Source: Marinobacter fonticola
GTDB taxonomy: Bacteria; Pseudomonadota; Gammaproteobacteria; Pseudomonadales; Oleiphilaceae
DNA: 64,000 nucleotides
NCBI RefSeq assembly: GCF_008122265.1
Contig: NZ_CP043042.1
Span: forward strand, 1,550,001-1,614,000
Direction: 5' to 3'
This document shows positions 26,553 to 36,055 of this stretch, in pieces. A program made the position numbers and the translations under genes. Positions within the stretch are counted from its first letter, which is position 1, and the number at the start of each line of letters is the position of its first letter. The notes beneath the pieces were generated by a model. The model was not told where the DNA came from and searched no databases. It worked only from the letters and a program-made list of their open reading frames with translations.

Positions 26553-27800
26553 ATGAGCCAATTGCAGTTTTCCATCCATTCGTCCGCGCCGGATCGCGCA
26601 TCCAATGCCGCTGCTGACGCGAATGAAAAGGTGACGGCCTTATTTCCGCGGACCAATGGCCCGCAGTCCAGCGAAGACGCGGCTGTGGATTCCGCGCTCG
26701 ATCTGTTCAATCGCATGTCGCGCCAGATTACCGACTCTTACCGGACGCTCGAATCCCGGGTAAACCAGCTATCCGGTGAGCTTTCGGCCGAGACCCGCCA
26801 ACGTCAGCAGGAGTTGGAAGAAAAGGAGCGACTGGCGGACCGTCTATCCACGCTATTGGCTGTCATGCCTGCCGGCGTGGTCGTGCTCGACAGCAAGGGC
26901 GTAGTGAGCCAGTGCAACCCTGCCGCCGTTTCGCTGCTGGGCGAGCCGCTGGACGGCGAAGCCTGGCTGGATGTCATTCGTCGTTGTTTCGCGCCGCGTC
27001 GGGATGATGGTCACGAGGTGTCGCTACGCGACGGCCGCCGGGTGAGCATCGAGATCCGTTCCATGGAAAACGAGCCTGGCCAGCTGATCCTGTTGACCGA
27101 CCTGACCGAAACCCGCCGCCTGCAATCGCAGTTGTCCCATGCCCAGCGCCTTTCGGCCATGGGCAAGATGGTCGCGTCGCTGGCGCATCAGATTCGTACG
27201 CCGTTATCCGCGGCCATTCTCTACGGTGGTCACCTATCCCAGCCGGACCTGGATGAAGAACTACGTCAGCGCTGTGCCAATCGCCTGATGTCGCGCCTGA
27301 CTCACTTGGAGCAGCAAGTTCGCGACATGCTGATTTTCGCACGCGGCGAAACCCGCCTGGCAGAGCAGCTTCCACTGGCGGGCTTGGCCGATGGCCTCCG
27401 GGCTGCTGCCGAAGCGCTGCCGCTGAAAGCCGGTATCGAACTCGAGTGGGATATGCAGGCCGACGAAGGCGCAATTCATTGCAATCGCGATGCGTTGGTG
27501 GGGGCTTGTATGAATCTGGTCAGCAATAGTCTGGAAGCGGGCGCCACCCGGGTGCGCCTAGGGATGTCCTTGGCAACCGGGCAACTGGAAATTTCAGTCA
27601 AGGACAACGGGCCGGGCTTCGTCCCCGACCAGCGTGACCAGTTGCTGGAAGCATTCTACACCACGAAGTCTCAGGGCACCGGTTTAGGTTTGGCGGTGGT
27701 CCAGGCGGTGGTGAAAGCCCACCGCGGCGAATTTACATTGGAATCGAATGGCGCTGACGGCGCATTGGCGCGGCTGCGGCTACCGCTGGTCGCTGCATAG
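26553..27800 (+). CDS. fleS: FleS, flagellar two-component sensor kinase
   Basis: 415 residues, no membrane segment, so cytoplasmic. A coiled coil (about 60-100) leads into a PAS domain (LLAVMPAGVVVLDSKGVVSQ), then the HisKA dimer with phospho-accepting His212 (SLAHQIRTPLSA), and an HATPase domain with N-box NLVSNSLEAG, G1 DNGPGF and G2 GTGLGLAV. It phosphorylates FleR to switch on the second tier (hook/basal body) of flagellar genes. The small gap before fleR and shared orientation make a fleSR operon. Confidence 0.94.
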   Translation: MSQLQFSIHSSAPDRASNAAADANEKVTALFPRTNGPQSSEDAAVDSALDLFNRMSRQITDSYRTLESRVNQLSGELSAETRQRQQELEEKERLADRLSTLLAVMPAGVVVLDSKGVVSQCNPAAVSLLGEPLDGEAWLDVIRRCFAPRRDDGHEVSLRDGRRVSIEIRSMENEPGQLILLTDLTETRRLQSQLSHAQRLSAMGKMVASLAHQIRTPLSAAILYGGHLSQPDLDEELRQRCANRLMSRLTHLEQQVRDMLIFARGETRLAEQLPLAGLADGLRAAAEALPLKAGIELEWDMQADEGAIHCNRDALVGACMNLVSNSLEAGATRVRLGMSLATGQLEISVKDNGPGFVPDQRDQLLEAFYTTKSQGTGLGLAVVQAVVKAHRGEFTLESNGADGALARLRLPLVAA

Positions 27801-27905
27801 CGAAGAACAACCGGGACGGGTGTCAATGGACCCGAAGGTCCCATCATGACTTGGATGCCGGCGATCAACCGCTGGAACAAGAAGACAGACGTGGCGGAGG
27901 CAATC

Positions 27906-29348
27906 ATGGCCAAATCAACCGTTCTTATCGTGGAAGACGACCAGGATCTGCGTGAGGCACTGGTTACCACTTTAGAACTAGCCAAGTTCCGGGTGCGCGA
28001 GGCGGATTCCGCCGAGCAGGCACTGGAGCGGCTGGCCGAGGCGCCGGTGGATATCGTGGTGAGCGATGTCAATATGCCGGGCCTTTCCGGTCATGAGCTG
28101 CTGGCCGAAGTCCAGCGCCGGTATCCCGGCTTGCCGATGATGCTGATCACCGCCTACGGCCAGATCAGCCACGCGGTATCCGCGATGCAGGCCGGTGCGA
28201 TCGACTACTTGGTCAAGCCGTTCGAGTCGCAGGTTTTGGTCGAAGCGGTCACCCGCGTCGTCGGCGGGACCACCCAAAGTCCGAAAGACGAACCGGTGGC
28301 GGAAGATCCAGTCAGCCAGCGTATGTTCCAGTTGGCGCGTAAGGTGGCGACCAGCGATTCCACCGTGATGATTTCCGGCGAGAGCGGCACGGGCAAGGAA
28401 GTGCTGGCGCGCTATATCCACCAGCATTCCCCACGGGCCAATCAGCCATTCGTCGCCATAAACTGCGCGGCCATTCCGGAAAACATGCTGGAGGCAATCC
28501 TGTTCGGTCATGAAAAGGGCGCCTTCACCGGCGCACATGCGACCTCTCCCGGCAAGTTCGAGCAGGCTAACGGCGGCACGATTCTGCTGGACGAAATTTC
28601 GGAAATGGAACTGGGGCTGCAGTCCAAGCTACTGCGGGTACTGCAGGAGCGGGAAGTGGAGCGTGTCGGCGGCCGCAAGCCCATCCAGCTCGACGTGCGT
28701 GTGCTGGCCACAACCAACCGGAACCTGGCGGACTATGTACGTGAAGGCAAGTTCCGCGAAGACCTGTACTACAGGCTGAGCGTTTTTCCCATGCAATGGC
28801 AGCCTTTGCGTGAGCGTCCGCGTGACATCATGCCGCTGGCTCGCCACCTGCTGAAGCAGCACAGCCGTAAAATGAAGTTGACCGGTATCCTGTTCAGCCG
28901 CGATGCGGACGAGGCTCTGCGCACCCACACCTGGCCGGGCAACGTGCGCGAATTGGATAACGCGATCCAGCGGGCACTGGTACTGCTGCAGGGTCAGGAA
29001 ATTGTCGCCGACGACCTGTGCCTGGATATGGGGATCACCGGCCTGGCGCCCCGAGCCTCGGTTTCGGCTATGCCGGCGCCAGCTTATAGCCAGCCTGAGT
29101 ATCTGGACGACTCGGACGATGGGACATTCGACGCGGACGACGGTATCGAGCCGGTGGATGCGGGCTCGCTCGGGCATGACCTTAAGCAGCGCGAGTTCCG
29201 CATCATCATCGATGCCCTCCGTCGTGAGCGCGGCCGGCGCAACCGAGCTGCTGAACAACTGGGCATCAGCCCGCGCACCCTACGCTACAAACTGGCCCAG
29301 ATGCGCGATTGCGGCATCGATCTCGACGCCGAACTGGCCACGGCGTGA
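27906..29348 (+). CDS. fleR: FleR, sigma-54-dependent response regulator
   Basis: 480 residues. A receiver domain with acidic pair D11-D12 and phosphoacceptor Asp54 (IVVSDVNMPG); an AAA+ domain with Walker [15 protein letters not shown] and ILLDEISEM; and a Fis-type helix-turn-helix (NRAAEQLGISPRTLRYKLAQ). Start chosen at ATG 27906 with GGAGG 8 bases before; an upstream in-frame ATG at 27846 would add 20 unlike residues. Partner of FleS; expected to activate fliE and the other class III sigma-54 promoters. Confidence 0.95.
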   Translation: MAKSTVLIVEDDQDLREALVTTLELAKFRVREADSAEQALERLAEAPVDIVVSDVNMPGLSGHELLAEVQRRYPGLPMMLITAYGQISHAVSAMQAGAIDYLVKPFESQVLVEAVTRVVGGTTQSPKDEPVAEDPVSQRMFQLARKVATSDSTVMISGESGTGKEVLARYIHQHSPRANQPFVAINCAAIPENMLEAILFGHEKGAFTGAHATSPGKFEQANGGTILLDEISEMELGLQSKLLRVLQEREVERVGGRKPIQLDVRVLATTNRNLADYVREGKFREDLYYRLSVFPMQWQPLRERPRDIMPLARHLLKQHSRKMKLTGILFSRDADEALRTHTWPGNVRELDNAIQRALVLLQGQEIVADDLCLDMGITGLAPRASVSAMPAPAYSQPEYLDDSDDGTFDADDGIEPVDAGSLGHDLKQREFRIIIDALRRERGRRNRAAEQLGISPRTLRYKLAQMRDCGIDLDAELATA

Positions 29349-29412
29349 GTTAACGGCTAACCCGGCGAGTACAGGTCTGCTCTCAAGTACTTGCCGTAAG
29401 TACTCCTTCATT

Positions 29413-29436
29413 GGCACCTTCGGGTGCCTTTTTTTT
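29413..29436 (+). terminator. Intrinsic terminator of fleSR
   Basis: GGCACC-TTCG-GGTGCC followed by eight Ts: a textbook tetraloop hairpin, 64 bp past the fleR stop codon. Confidence 0.95.
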
Positions 29437-29559
29437 CGGTTGCTCTCACCCCAAGTTACGTCGGCGTATCCACGACCCCCAGTCAATTAATTGGCAATGT
29501 TCTCGTAACCATCCTCTTTTTTCGAATTAAGTCCATGAAAAACAAAGGCTTTTATTGAG

Positions 29560-29575
29560 TGGCCCAGCTCTTGCT
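29560..29575 (+). promoter_or_regulatory. Sigma-54 promoter of fliE operon
   Basis: TGGCCC-AGCTC-TTGCT, with GG (29561-29562) and GC (29573-29574) 10 bp apart. It lies 72 bp before fliE and would drive fliEFGHIJ, under FleR and/or FleQ. Confidence 0.88.
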
Positions 29576-29646
29576 TTAGTGGATATAACGCGTATTAACA
29601 GAGGTTAGCGGGCGTCCTGAGCAAGGGCGTCAGCCGAGGGGGAAAC

Positions 29647-30015
29647 ATGGTTCAACGAGCCGACATCAACAGCGTACTCTCCGATATCCGCTCATTGCGG
29701 GCCCAGATGATGCAGAACCAGCGGGTCGAGCAAGACGGGCAACTCAATGGAGCTCTGGATCGTGTACGCAAGCCGGAAGGTACTCAGGAGACGGCGGGCT
29801 TTGGCGATATGCTCAAGCAGGCGGTCAACCAGGTGAACGATCTCCAGCAAACCTCCAGCGATATGCGCACGGCCTATGAGCAAGGCGATCCCAACATGGA
29901 CATTACCCGCGTGATGATTGCTTCCCAGAAAGCCTCCGTGTCTTTCGAGGCGCTGACCCAGGTTCGAAACCGGGTGGTGCAGGCCTACGAAGACGTTATG
30001 AACATGCCGGTTTAA
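29647..30015 (+). CDS. fliE: FliE, MS-ring/rod junction protein
   Basis: 122 residues; typical FliE C-terminal half ([20 protein letters not shown], then [20 protein letters not shown] and [19 protein letters not shown]). It joins the FliF ring to the rod and is the first export substrate. First gene of the operon, 15 bp before fliF. Confidence 0.96.
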   Translation: MVQRADINSVLSDIRSLRAQMMQNQRVEQDGQLNGALDRVRKPEGTQETAGFGDMLKQAVNQVNDLQQTSSDMRTAYEQGDPNMDITRVMIASQKASVSFEALTQVRNRVVQAYEDVMNMPV

Positions 30016-30030
30016 TAGCGGAGCAAAATC

Positions 30031-31740
30031 ATGTCCAGCGTACCCGCTGAAATCAATAACACTAACGCTGCACCGGCTTCCGAGCCCAGCAGCGAAGGCC
30101 GCAGCGACTTGCTGTTTGGCTTCAACCGGCTAACCCTGCTACGTCAGATTGGCCTGATGGTCGGTTTGGCCGCCAGCGTCGCCCTGGGCGTGGCCGTGGT
30201 GCTTTGGGCCCAGGAACCGAATTATCAGCCAGTGGTCGGTGACCTGTCTGCCTATAACCCCCAGGAAGTCACTGCCATCCTTGACCAGGCCGGTATCGAA
30301 TACCGTATGGAACCCCGCTCTGGTGCGCTTCTGGTGGCTGCGGACGATGTCTACAACGCGCGCCTGAAGCTGGCCGCATCCGGCGTTACCGATGAGAAAA
30401 CAGTCGGCTACGAGCTGCTGGACCAGGAGCGCGGCCTGGGTACTTCGCAGTTCATGGAAACCATCAGCTTCCGCCGCGGGCTTGAAGGTGAATTGGCGCG
30501 TACCATTTCCAGCATGAAGAGTGTCCGCGGTGCGCGGGTGCATCTGGCCATTCCCGAGCGCTCCGTCTTCGTTCGCGATGCCCGTCATCCCTCTGCCTCG
30601 ATATTTCTGGATGTGTTCGCCGGCCGCCGCCTATCGGGTGAGCAGATTTCCGCGATTGTGAACCTTGTTGCGGGCAGCGTGCCTGAGATGCGCAAGGAAG
30701 ATGTGACCGTTGTCGACCAGACCGGCAACTTGCTGTCGGATCAGGAGAGCAACGACAACCGTCAGCAGATGCAGGACCAGTACGAATACGGCGCCCGCAT
30801 TGAGGACAAGCTGACCAAGCGCGTGGCGAGCATCGTTTCACCTATCGTGGGCGATGGCCGTTTCCGTGCCGAGGTGTCGGCGGATCTCGATTTCTCTGCG
30901 GTTGAACAGGCCGAAGAACTATTCAATCCGGAACAGCGCGCCATCCGCTCCGAGCGCGAAATGAGCGAGCAGCGTGTCTCCGGTGCTAATGGCGGCATAC
31001 CCGGTGCTCTGAGCAATCAGCCGCCGGGCGAGGCCACAGCGCCGGAAGTGGCGGCCAATCAGCAAGGTGAAGGCGGCGAGCCTGCACCGCCTCCGCCGGT
31101 GAACGTTCGTAGCGAGTCCACCCGTAACTATGAGATGGATCGGACGGTGAGCTACATCCGGCAAGAGCAAGGCAAAGTCGAAAGACTGACGGTTGCGGTT
31201 GCCGTGGACGATATGCGTGTGGTTGACCCGGCAACCGGGGATGTCAGCTACGAGCCCTGGCCCGAGCAGGATCTGCAGCGCCTGACACTTTTGATTCGTG
31301 ACGCAGTGGGCTATTCAGCCGCACGTGGCGATAGCGTAACGGTGATGAATACCGCCTTCGCGCAGGAGCAGACCGTGCAGTTCGAACAGCCGGGTTTCTG
31401 GGAGCAGCCCTGGTTCTGGGATCTGATGAAGCAGGTCCTGGCGGGATTGGTGATTTTGATTCTGGTACTGGGTCTGCTGCGGCCGACGCTCAAGAGCCTG
31501 TCCGGCGCTGGCCGTCAGGAGCGTGAAGGCGAGCTGGGTGGCTCCGGCGATTACGACAGTCTGGAAGGCCTGGGCACGGACGATGCCCTGCGTTCAGCCA
31601 TGGACCGTAGCGACGACCTCCTTTTGCCGGGATCGGCAGACAGCTATGATAAGCAATTGAACGCATTGAAAGGCGTGATCGCAGAAGACCCGGCTCGTGT
31701 AGCCCAGGTCATGCGCCAGTGGGTGAACGTGGATGAGTGA
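30031..31740 (+). CDS. fliF: FliF, flagellar MS-ring protein
   Basis: 569 residues. First membrane helix IGLMVGLAASVALGVAVVLW (about 46-65), ring-building motifs (AILDQAGIEYRMEP, ELARTISSMKSVRGARVHLA), a proline/glutamine-rich loop around 340-365, and a second helix QVLAGLVILILVLGLL (about 469-484). The last ~40 residues bind FliG. The stop codon overlaps fliG by 8 bp. Confidence 0.97.
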   Translation: MSSVPAEINNTNAAPASEPSSEGRSDLLFGFNRLTLLRQIGLMVGLAASVALGVAVVLWAQEPNYQPVVGDLSAYNPQEVTAILDQAGIEYRMEPRSGALLVAADDVYNARLKLAASGVTDEKTVGYELLDQERGLGTSQFMETISFRRGLEGELARTISSMKSVRGARVHLAIPERSVFVRDARHPSASIFLDVFAGRRLSGEQISAIVNLVAGSVPEMRKEDVTVVDQTGNLLSDQESNDNRQQMQDQYEYGARIEDKLTKRVASIVSPIVGDGRFRAEVSADLDFSAVEQAEELFNPEQRAIRSEREMSEQRVSGANGGIPGALSNQPPGEATAPEVAANQQGEGGEPAPPPPVNVRSESTRNYEMDRTVSYIRQEQGKVERLTVAVAVDDMRVVDPATGDVSYEPWPEQDLQRLTLLIRDAVGYSAARGDSVTVMNTAFAQEQTVQFEQPGFWEQPWFWDLMKQVLAGLVILILVLGLLRPTLKSLSGAGRQEREGELGGSGDYDSLEGLGTDDALRSAMDRSDDLLLPGSADSYDKQLNALKGVIAEDPARVAQVMRQWVNVDE

Positions 31741-32782
31741 CGAAAACGCACAACAGAATCAGGCCGCCAGCGCGCCGCAGAAAATTCGCCGTAAGATTCC
31801 CCGGGTTGAACAGGCTGCCATTCTGTTGATGTCTCTGGGCGAAGCCGACGCCGCGCAGATCCTCAAACACATGGGGCCCAAGGAAGTTCAACGCGTGGGC
31901 GTGGCGATGGCGCAGATGAAGGATGTCAGCCGCGATGACGTCAAGTACGTACTCGATGAGTTCGTCGAGGCCGTCGGCGGTCAAACCGGTCTGGGTGTCG
32001 GTAACGACGACTATATCCGCGCCATGCTGACCCAGGCGCTGGGTGACGATAAGGCATCCAGCCTGATCGACCGCATTCTGATTGGCGGCAATACCACCGG
32101 GCTTGATACGCTCAAGTGGATGGAGCCGAGAGCCGTCGGCGACATTATCCGTTACGAGCATCCGCAGATTCAGGCGATCGTCGTGTCCTATCTCGATCCG
32201 GATCAGGCGGCGGAGATCCTCGCCACCCTGGACGACAAGGTTCGTCTCGACGTCATGATGCGTGTAGCGTCGCTGGAAAGCATCCAGCCGCAAGCGTTGC
32301 AGGAGCTGAACGACATCCTCGAGAAGCAGTTCTCGGGCGGTTCGGCGACGCAGACCAGCCGTATCGGCGGTATTAAGCGGGCGGCGGATATCATGAACTT
32401 TATGGACCGCGGCATCGAAGGCAACCTGATGGATTCCATCAAGGATATGGATCCGGATTTGGCCTCCACTATCGAAGACTTGATGTTCGTGTTCGACAAC
32501 CTCAAGGATATCGACGACCGCGGTATTCAGTCGCTGCTGCGCGAAGTGTCTTCCGAAGTGCTCGTGGTGGCGCTCAAGGGTTCCGACGACGAAGTTAAGG
32601 ATAAGATCTTCAAGAACATGTCAAAGCGTGCGGCCGAACTACTTGCGGACGATCTGGAGGCCAAGGGCCCGGTGCGCGTGAGCGAGGTCGAAGCGGCGCA
32701 GAAAGACATTATCACCATTGCCCGGCGTATGGCCGAGGCCGGTGAAATCACCCTTGGCGGGTCCGGCGAAGAAATGATGTGA
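31733..32782 (+). CDS. fliG: FliG, flagellar motor switch protein
   Basis: 349 residues, a usual length. N-terminal KIPRVEQAAILLMSLGEADA binds FliF; middle EHPQIQAIVVSYLDPDQA (EHPQ motif) contacts FliM; the C-terminal torque helix has the charged residues seen in RGIQSLLREVSSEVLVVALK and MSKRAAELLADDLEAKGP. It transmits torque and direction switching. Ends 4 bp inside fliH. Confidence 0.97.
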   Translation: MSDENAQQNQAASAPQKIRRKIPRVEQAAILLMSLGEADAAQILKHMGPKEVQRVGVAMAQMKDVSRDDVKYVLDEFVEAVGGQTGLGVGNDDYIRAMLTQALGDDKASSLIDRILIGGNTTGLDTLKWMEPRAVGDIIRYEHPQIQAIVVSYLDPDQAAEILATLDDKVRLDVMMRVASLESIQPQALQELNDILEKQFSGGSATQTSRIGGIKRAADIMNFMDRGIEGNLMDSIKDMDPDLASTIEDLMFVFDNLKDIDDRGIQSLLREVSSEVLVVALKGSDDEVKDKIFKNMSKRAAELLADDLEAKGPVRVSEVEAAQKDIITIARRMAEAGEITLGGSGEEMM

Positions 32783-33711
32783 TGAAAAACAAAAGCCATC
32801 GTGATCGTATTCCTTCCGAGGAATTGACAGCTTATGAGCGCTGGGAACTTCCCCTGCTGGACGAGCACGGGAACACGGTGGCCCATTCCCGTGAGGAAGA
32901 GCGCGACGTCAAGCCCTTGACGGCGGCCGATATCGAGGCCATTCGCCAGGAAGCCTGGGAGGACGGCCAACGCGAGGGCCGCGAGGCTGGGCATCAGGAA
33001 GGTTTGACCAGCGGTCGTGAGGCGGGCCACCAGGAAGGACTGGAACAAGGGTTGGCTGAAGGCCGCGAGCAAGGTCGCCAGGACGCACTGGAAAAGACGA
33101 GTGCGGAGGTCGCCCAGGGGTTGGAGCGTCTGGAAAAGCTGCTGAGTGAACTGGTAGATCCGATCCGTCGGCACGAAGATGAACTGGAAACCGCGCTGTT
33201 CAATTTGGCCACGGTGTTGGCCCGGGCTGTTGTCTATCGTGAACTGCAAACAGACTCCTCCCAGATCCGTGCCGTGGTGCGGGAGGCCTTGGCTAGTCTG
33301 CCCTCCACGCAGGAAAACGTACGTCTGCGAGTTAACCCGGCAGATGTTGAATGGGTCAGGGAAGCGGCGAACCGGCTTGATGCCGAGGCCAGTATTGTCG
33401 AGGACGACACCATACTCGCCGGGGGCTGCCAGGCGGAAACCCGGCACAGTCTGGTGGATTTCACCGTTGAGAAACGATTCCAGAAGGCCGTGCAGCGCAT
33501 GCTGGATCAGCAGCTGGATAGCGATCAGCCTGGCGACAGCGTTGAACTCGACGCTATGATGGGGGAGCTGACGGATTTTCACCGTGAGGTTCTCGAAACC
33601 CCCGGCACCCCTCCGGAAACGGCAGATTCGACGACACCGGCGGCCTCGGACGAGGCCAGCGACGACGACCCAAATATCCCGGAGGACGACCGTGACGAGC
33701 AGTCTCGCTGA
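32779..33711 (+). CDS. fliH: FliH, flagellar export ATPase regulator
   Basis: 310 residues. A long run of GxxxG-like repeats ([20 protein letters not shown] and onward, about residues 65-100) is the hallmark of FliH; the C-terminal domain ([30 protein letters not shown]) resembles the V-ATPase E-subunit fold. The final 40 residues are an acidic Thr/Glu/Asp-rich tail. It holds FliI inactive and brings it to the export gate. Its 3' end overlaps fliI by 20 bp. Confidence 0.92.
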   Translation: MMKNKSHRDRIPSEELTAYERWELPLLDEHGNTVAHSREEERDVKPLTAADIEAIRQEAWEDGQREGREAGHQEGLTSGREAGHQEGLEQGLAEGREQGRQDALEKTSAEVAQGLERLEKLLSELVDPIRRHEDELETALFNLATVLARAVVYRELQTDSSQIRAVVREALASLPSTQENVRLRVNPADVEWVREAANRLDAEASIVEDDTILAGGCQAETRHSLVDFTVEKRFQKAVQRMLDQQLDSDQPGDSVELDAMMGELTDFHREVLETPGTPPETADSTTPAASDEASDDDPNIPEDDRDEQSR

Positions 33712-35041
33712 GCGGATTAATCGCCTTCAGGATTATCTTCCCCCGAAACTCGAGCCGGAACTTTCCGGCCGGTTGACCCGTATGGTCGGTCTGACCCTGG
33801 AGTGCGTCGGTTGCCCGATGGTGGTGGGCGACCGTTGCGTGATACAGGGCCAGGGTGTAAGCAGCGTTGAAGCGGAAGTGGTGGGGTTTGAGGACGATAG
33901 GGTCTACCTGATGCCCCTGACCGCCATTGAGGGACTACGCCCGGGTGCCCGCGTGGTGCCGCTGTCTGCAGCCAGCCGCGTCCCGGTAGGACCGGAACTG
34001 CTGGGCCGGGTGGTTAACGGTACCGGCGTGCCGCTTGACGGTGGTGGCCCGCTACGGGCCGAGGCCCAAGTCGGACTGTCGGGAGCCATTATCAACCCGC
34101 TGCACCGGGCGCCGGTGCGCCAATCCCTTGACGTGGGTATTCGTGTCATTAATTCGCTGCTGACCGTAGGGCAGGGCCAGCGGCTGGGCCTATTCGCCGG
34201 CAGTGGCGTGGGCAAGAGCGTGCTGCTGGGTATGATGACCCGCTTTACCGATGCGGATATCACCGTGGTCGGCTTGATCGGCGAGCGGGGCCGCGAGGTC
34301 AAGGAGTTCATCGAGGATATTCTTGGCGAAGAGGGGTTGGCCCGCTCCGTGGTCGTCGCCTCGCCGGCGGACGATTCACCCCTCATGCGATTACGTGCCG
34401 CCATGCTGACCACCCGCATCGCCGAGTATTTTCGCGACCAGGGCAAGCGAGTACTGCTATTGATGGATTCCCTGACCCGTTATGCCCAGGCGCAGCGCGA
34501 GATCGCACTCGCGGTGGGTGAGCCGCCAGCAACCAAAGGCTACCCGCCGTCGGTGTTCGCCAAGCTACCGCAATTGGTTGAGCGAACCGGCAACGGTAAA
34601 CCTGGCGGTGGCTCCATCACCGCGTTCTACACCGTGCTGACCGAGGGCGACGACCAGCAAGACCCGATTGCCGACGCTGCCCGAGCCATTCTGGATGGTC
34701 ATATCGTGTTATCCCGAAGTCTGGCCGAAGAGGGTCACTACCCGGCCATCGATGTGGAAGCCTCGGTTAGCCGGGTAATGCCTCAGGTCACCAGCCAGGA
34801 CCACTTCCGTAAGGCCCAGGAGTTCAAACAAATTTTTGCCCGCTACCAGCAAGCCCGGGATCTCATCAGTGTCGGCGCCTACGTCAAAGGTTCGGATCCG
34901 GTGACGGATTACGCCATCGAGCGTATCGACAGCATGCGTGCATTCATGCAGCAAGGCTTGAAGGAAAGTGCGCCGTATCAGGACAGTGTCGACCGTTTGA
35001 AAACGGTGCTCCCCGAACGCAAGACCAAGCCAGGGGGATAA
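33692..35041 (+). CDS. fliI: FliI, flagellar export ATPase
   Basis: 449 residues when started at GTG 33692, which has GGAGG 6 bases upstream; the longer open frame from 33584 adds an unlikely Arg/Pro-rich head. Walker A is [15 protein letters not shown], Walker [15 protein letters not shown], followed by [18 protein letters not shown], typical of type III export ATPases. It energises unfolding of export substrates with FliH and FliJ. Confidence 0.97.
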   Translation: MTSSLAERINRLQDYLPPKLEPELSGRLTRMVGLTLECVGCPMVVGDRCVIQGQGVSSVEAEVVGFEDDRVYLMPLTAIEGLRPGARVVPLSAASRVPVGPELLGRVVNGTGVPLDGGGPLRAEAQVGLSGAIINPLHRAPVRQSLDVGIRVINSLLTVGQGQRLGLFAGSGVGKSVLLGMMTRFTDADITVVGLIGERGREVKEFIEDILGEEGLARSVVVASPADDSPLMRLRAAMLTTRIAEYFRDQGKRVLLLMDSLTRYAQAQREIALAVGEPPATKGYPPSVFAKLPQLVERTGNGKPGGGSITAFYTVLTEGDDQQDPIADAARAILDGHIVLSRSLAEEGHYPAIDVEASVSRVMPQVTSQDHFRKAQEFKQIFARYQQARDLISVGAYVKGSDPVTDYAIERIDSMRAFMQQGLKESAPYQDSVDRLKTVLPERKTKPGG

Positions 35042-35044
35042 CGT

Positions 35045-35494
35045 ATGAAACCGCGATCTCAACGCTTGCAGGTGGTCTTGGCGCTGGAACAGCGCCGTGA
35101 AGATCAGGCGCTGGACTTAATGAACCGGGCCCGTCAGCAACTGCAACACCACCAGCAGCAACTTGAATCGCTGCGCCAGTATCAGGCGGACTACCGCGTG
35201 CAGATGCGTCAGGGCCAGCAGGGGGTCGTGTCGGTCAATCGTTTGCAAGGCTGGCAGGCCTTTATTGCCCAGCTCGATCACGCCATCCAGGCGGAAGAGA
35301 AGCAGGCCCAGCGTGCGAACGCCAGCTACGAAAAAGCCCGCGACGGATGGCGCGAAGCCTACGAGCGCAAGCAGGGCATGGTCCGTCATATCGAAGCCTG
35401 CCGCGCTCAGGAGCAGCGCGAACAGGACAAGCGCGAACAGAAGGCGCTGGATGAGGCCGCCAACCGAATACACGCGAGGCGACGCTTGAACTGA
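35045..35494 (+). CDS. fliJ: FliJ, flagellar export chaperone/stalk
   Basis: 149 residues, almost all coiled coil, rich in Gln, Arg and Glu (QQLQHHQQQLESLRQYQADY, EAYERKQGMVRHIEACRAQE). It resembles the ATP-synthase gamma stalk and links the FliI hexamer to FlhA. It starts 3 bp after fliI. The 212 bp after it hold no clear terminator, so reading through into hsbA is possible. Confidence 0.9.
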   Translation: MKPRSQRLQVVLALEQRREDQALDLMNRARQQLQHHQQQLESLRQYQADYRVQMRQGQQGVVSVNRLQGWQAFIAQLDHAIQAEEKQAQRANASYEKARDGWREAYERKQGMVRHIEACRAQEQREQDKREQKALDEAANRIHARRRLN

Positions 35495-35706
35495 CGTGTT
35501 CATTCAGGCGCGACTTAACGAATTGCGCATGCAATTCCCCCAGAGTTGGCTATCCTCAAAGCGGGGATCTAAAAAAAATCACCTGGCCACGGAGCATTTA
35601 GGCGTGGTTAAAGGTTTGCGATGGACTAATGGTCCAGGCGCTCGGCAATAACGAACACACTGATTACGGCAAGACCACAGACTGAGGTATCGATGGAGGA
35701 CACCGC

Positions 35707-36012
35707 ATGGCAATTCATACGCGGCGAAGCGAGGATGGACGCACGCTAATTATCAGTATTGACGGGCGCTTTGACTTCAGCTCTCACCAGAGTTTCCGCG
35801 ACGCGTACGAACACGGCGACCAGGAAGTAAGCGACTACGTCATCGATATGTCGGAAACGACCTATCTGGACAGCTCGGCGCTGGGGATGCTGCTGTTATT
35901 GCGGGATTACGCCGGGGGCGATGCTGGCCGGGTCAGGATCGAGAACTGCAATAACGATGTCAGGCGTATTCTCAGCATTTCGAATTTCGAACAGTTGTTT
36001 TCGATAAAGTGA
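35707..36012 (+). CDS. STAS-domain anti-sigma-factor antagonist (HsbA-like)
   Basis: 101 residues, one STAS domain (TLIISIDGRFDFSSHQSFRD; TYLDSSALGMLLLLRDYAGG). The phosphorylatable serine falls at Ser56 in LDSSALG, the position used by HsbA of P. aeruginosa. In that species HsbA binds the anti-sigma factor FlgM when unphosphorylated, freeing FliA. Here it is followed by its likely phosphatase/kinase and an Hpt protein. A GGAGG site lies 7-11 bases before the ATG. Confidence 0.85.
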   Translation: MAIHTRRSEDGRTLIISIDGRFDFSSHQSFRDAYEHGDQEVSDYVIDMSETTYLDSSALGMLLLLRDYAGGDAGRVRIENCNNDVRRILSISNFEQLFSIK

Positions 36013-36055
36013 CGCCATGACGATTAGGCCAAGTTAGAACCGGAGAAGCCTTGCA

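Noticed and set aside
32527..33582. 351-residue minus-strand frame
   Set aside because: Lies opposite fliG/fliH, which are unmistakable; high-GC antisense shadow.
33584..33691. Upstream extension of FliI
   Set aside because: Encodes an Arg/Pro-rich stretch overlapping fliH; GTG 33692 has a proper GGAGG.
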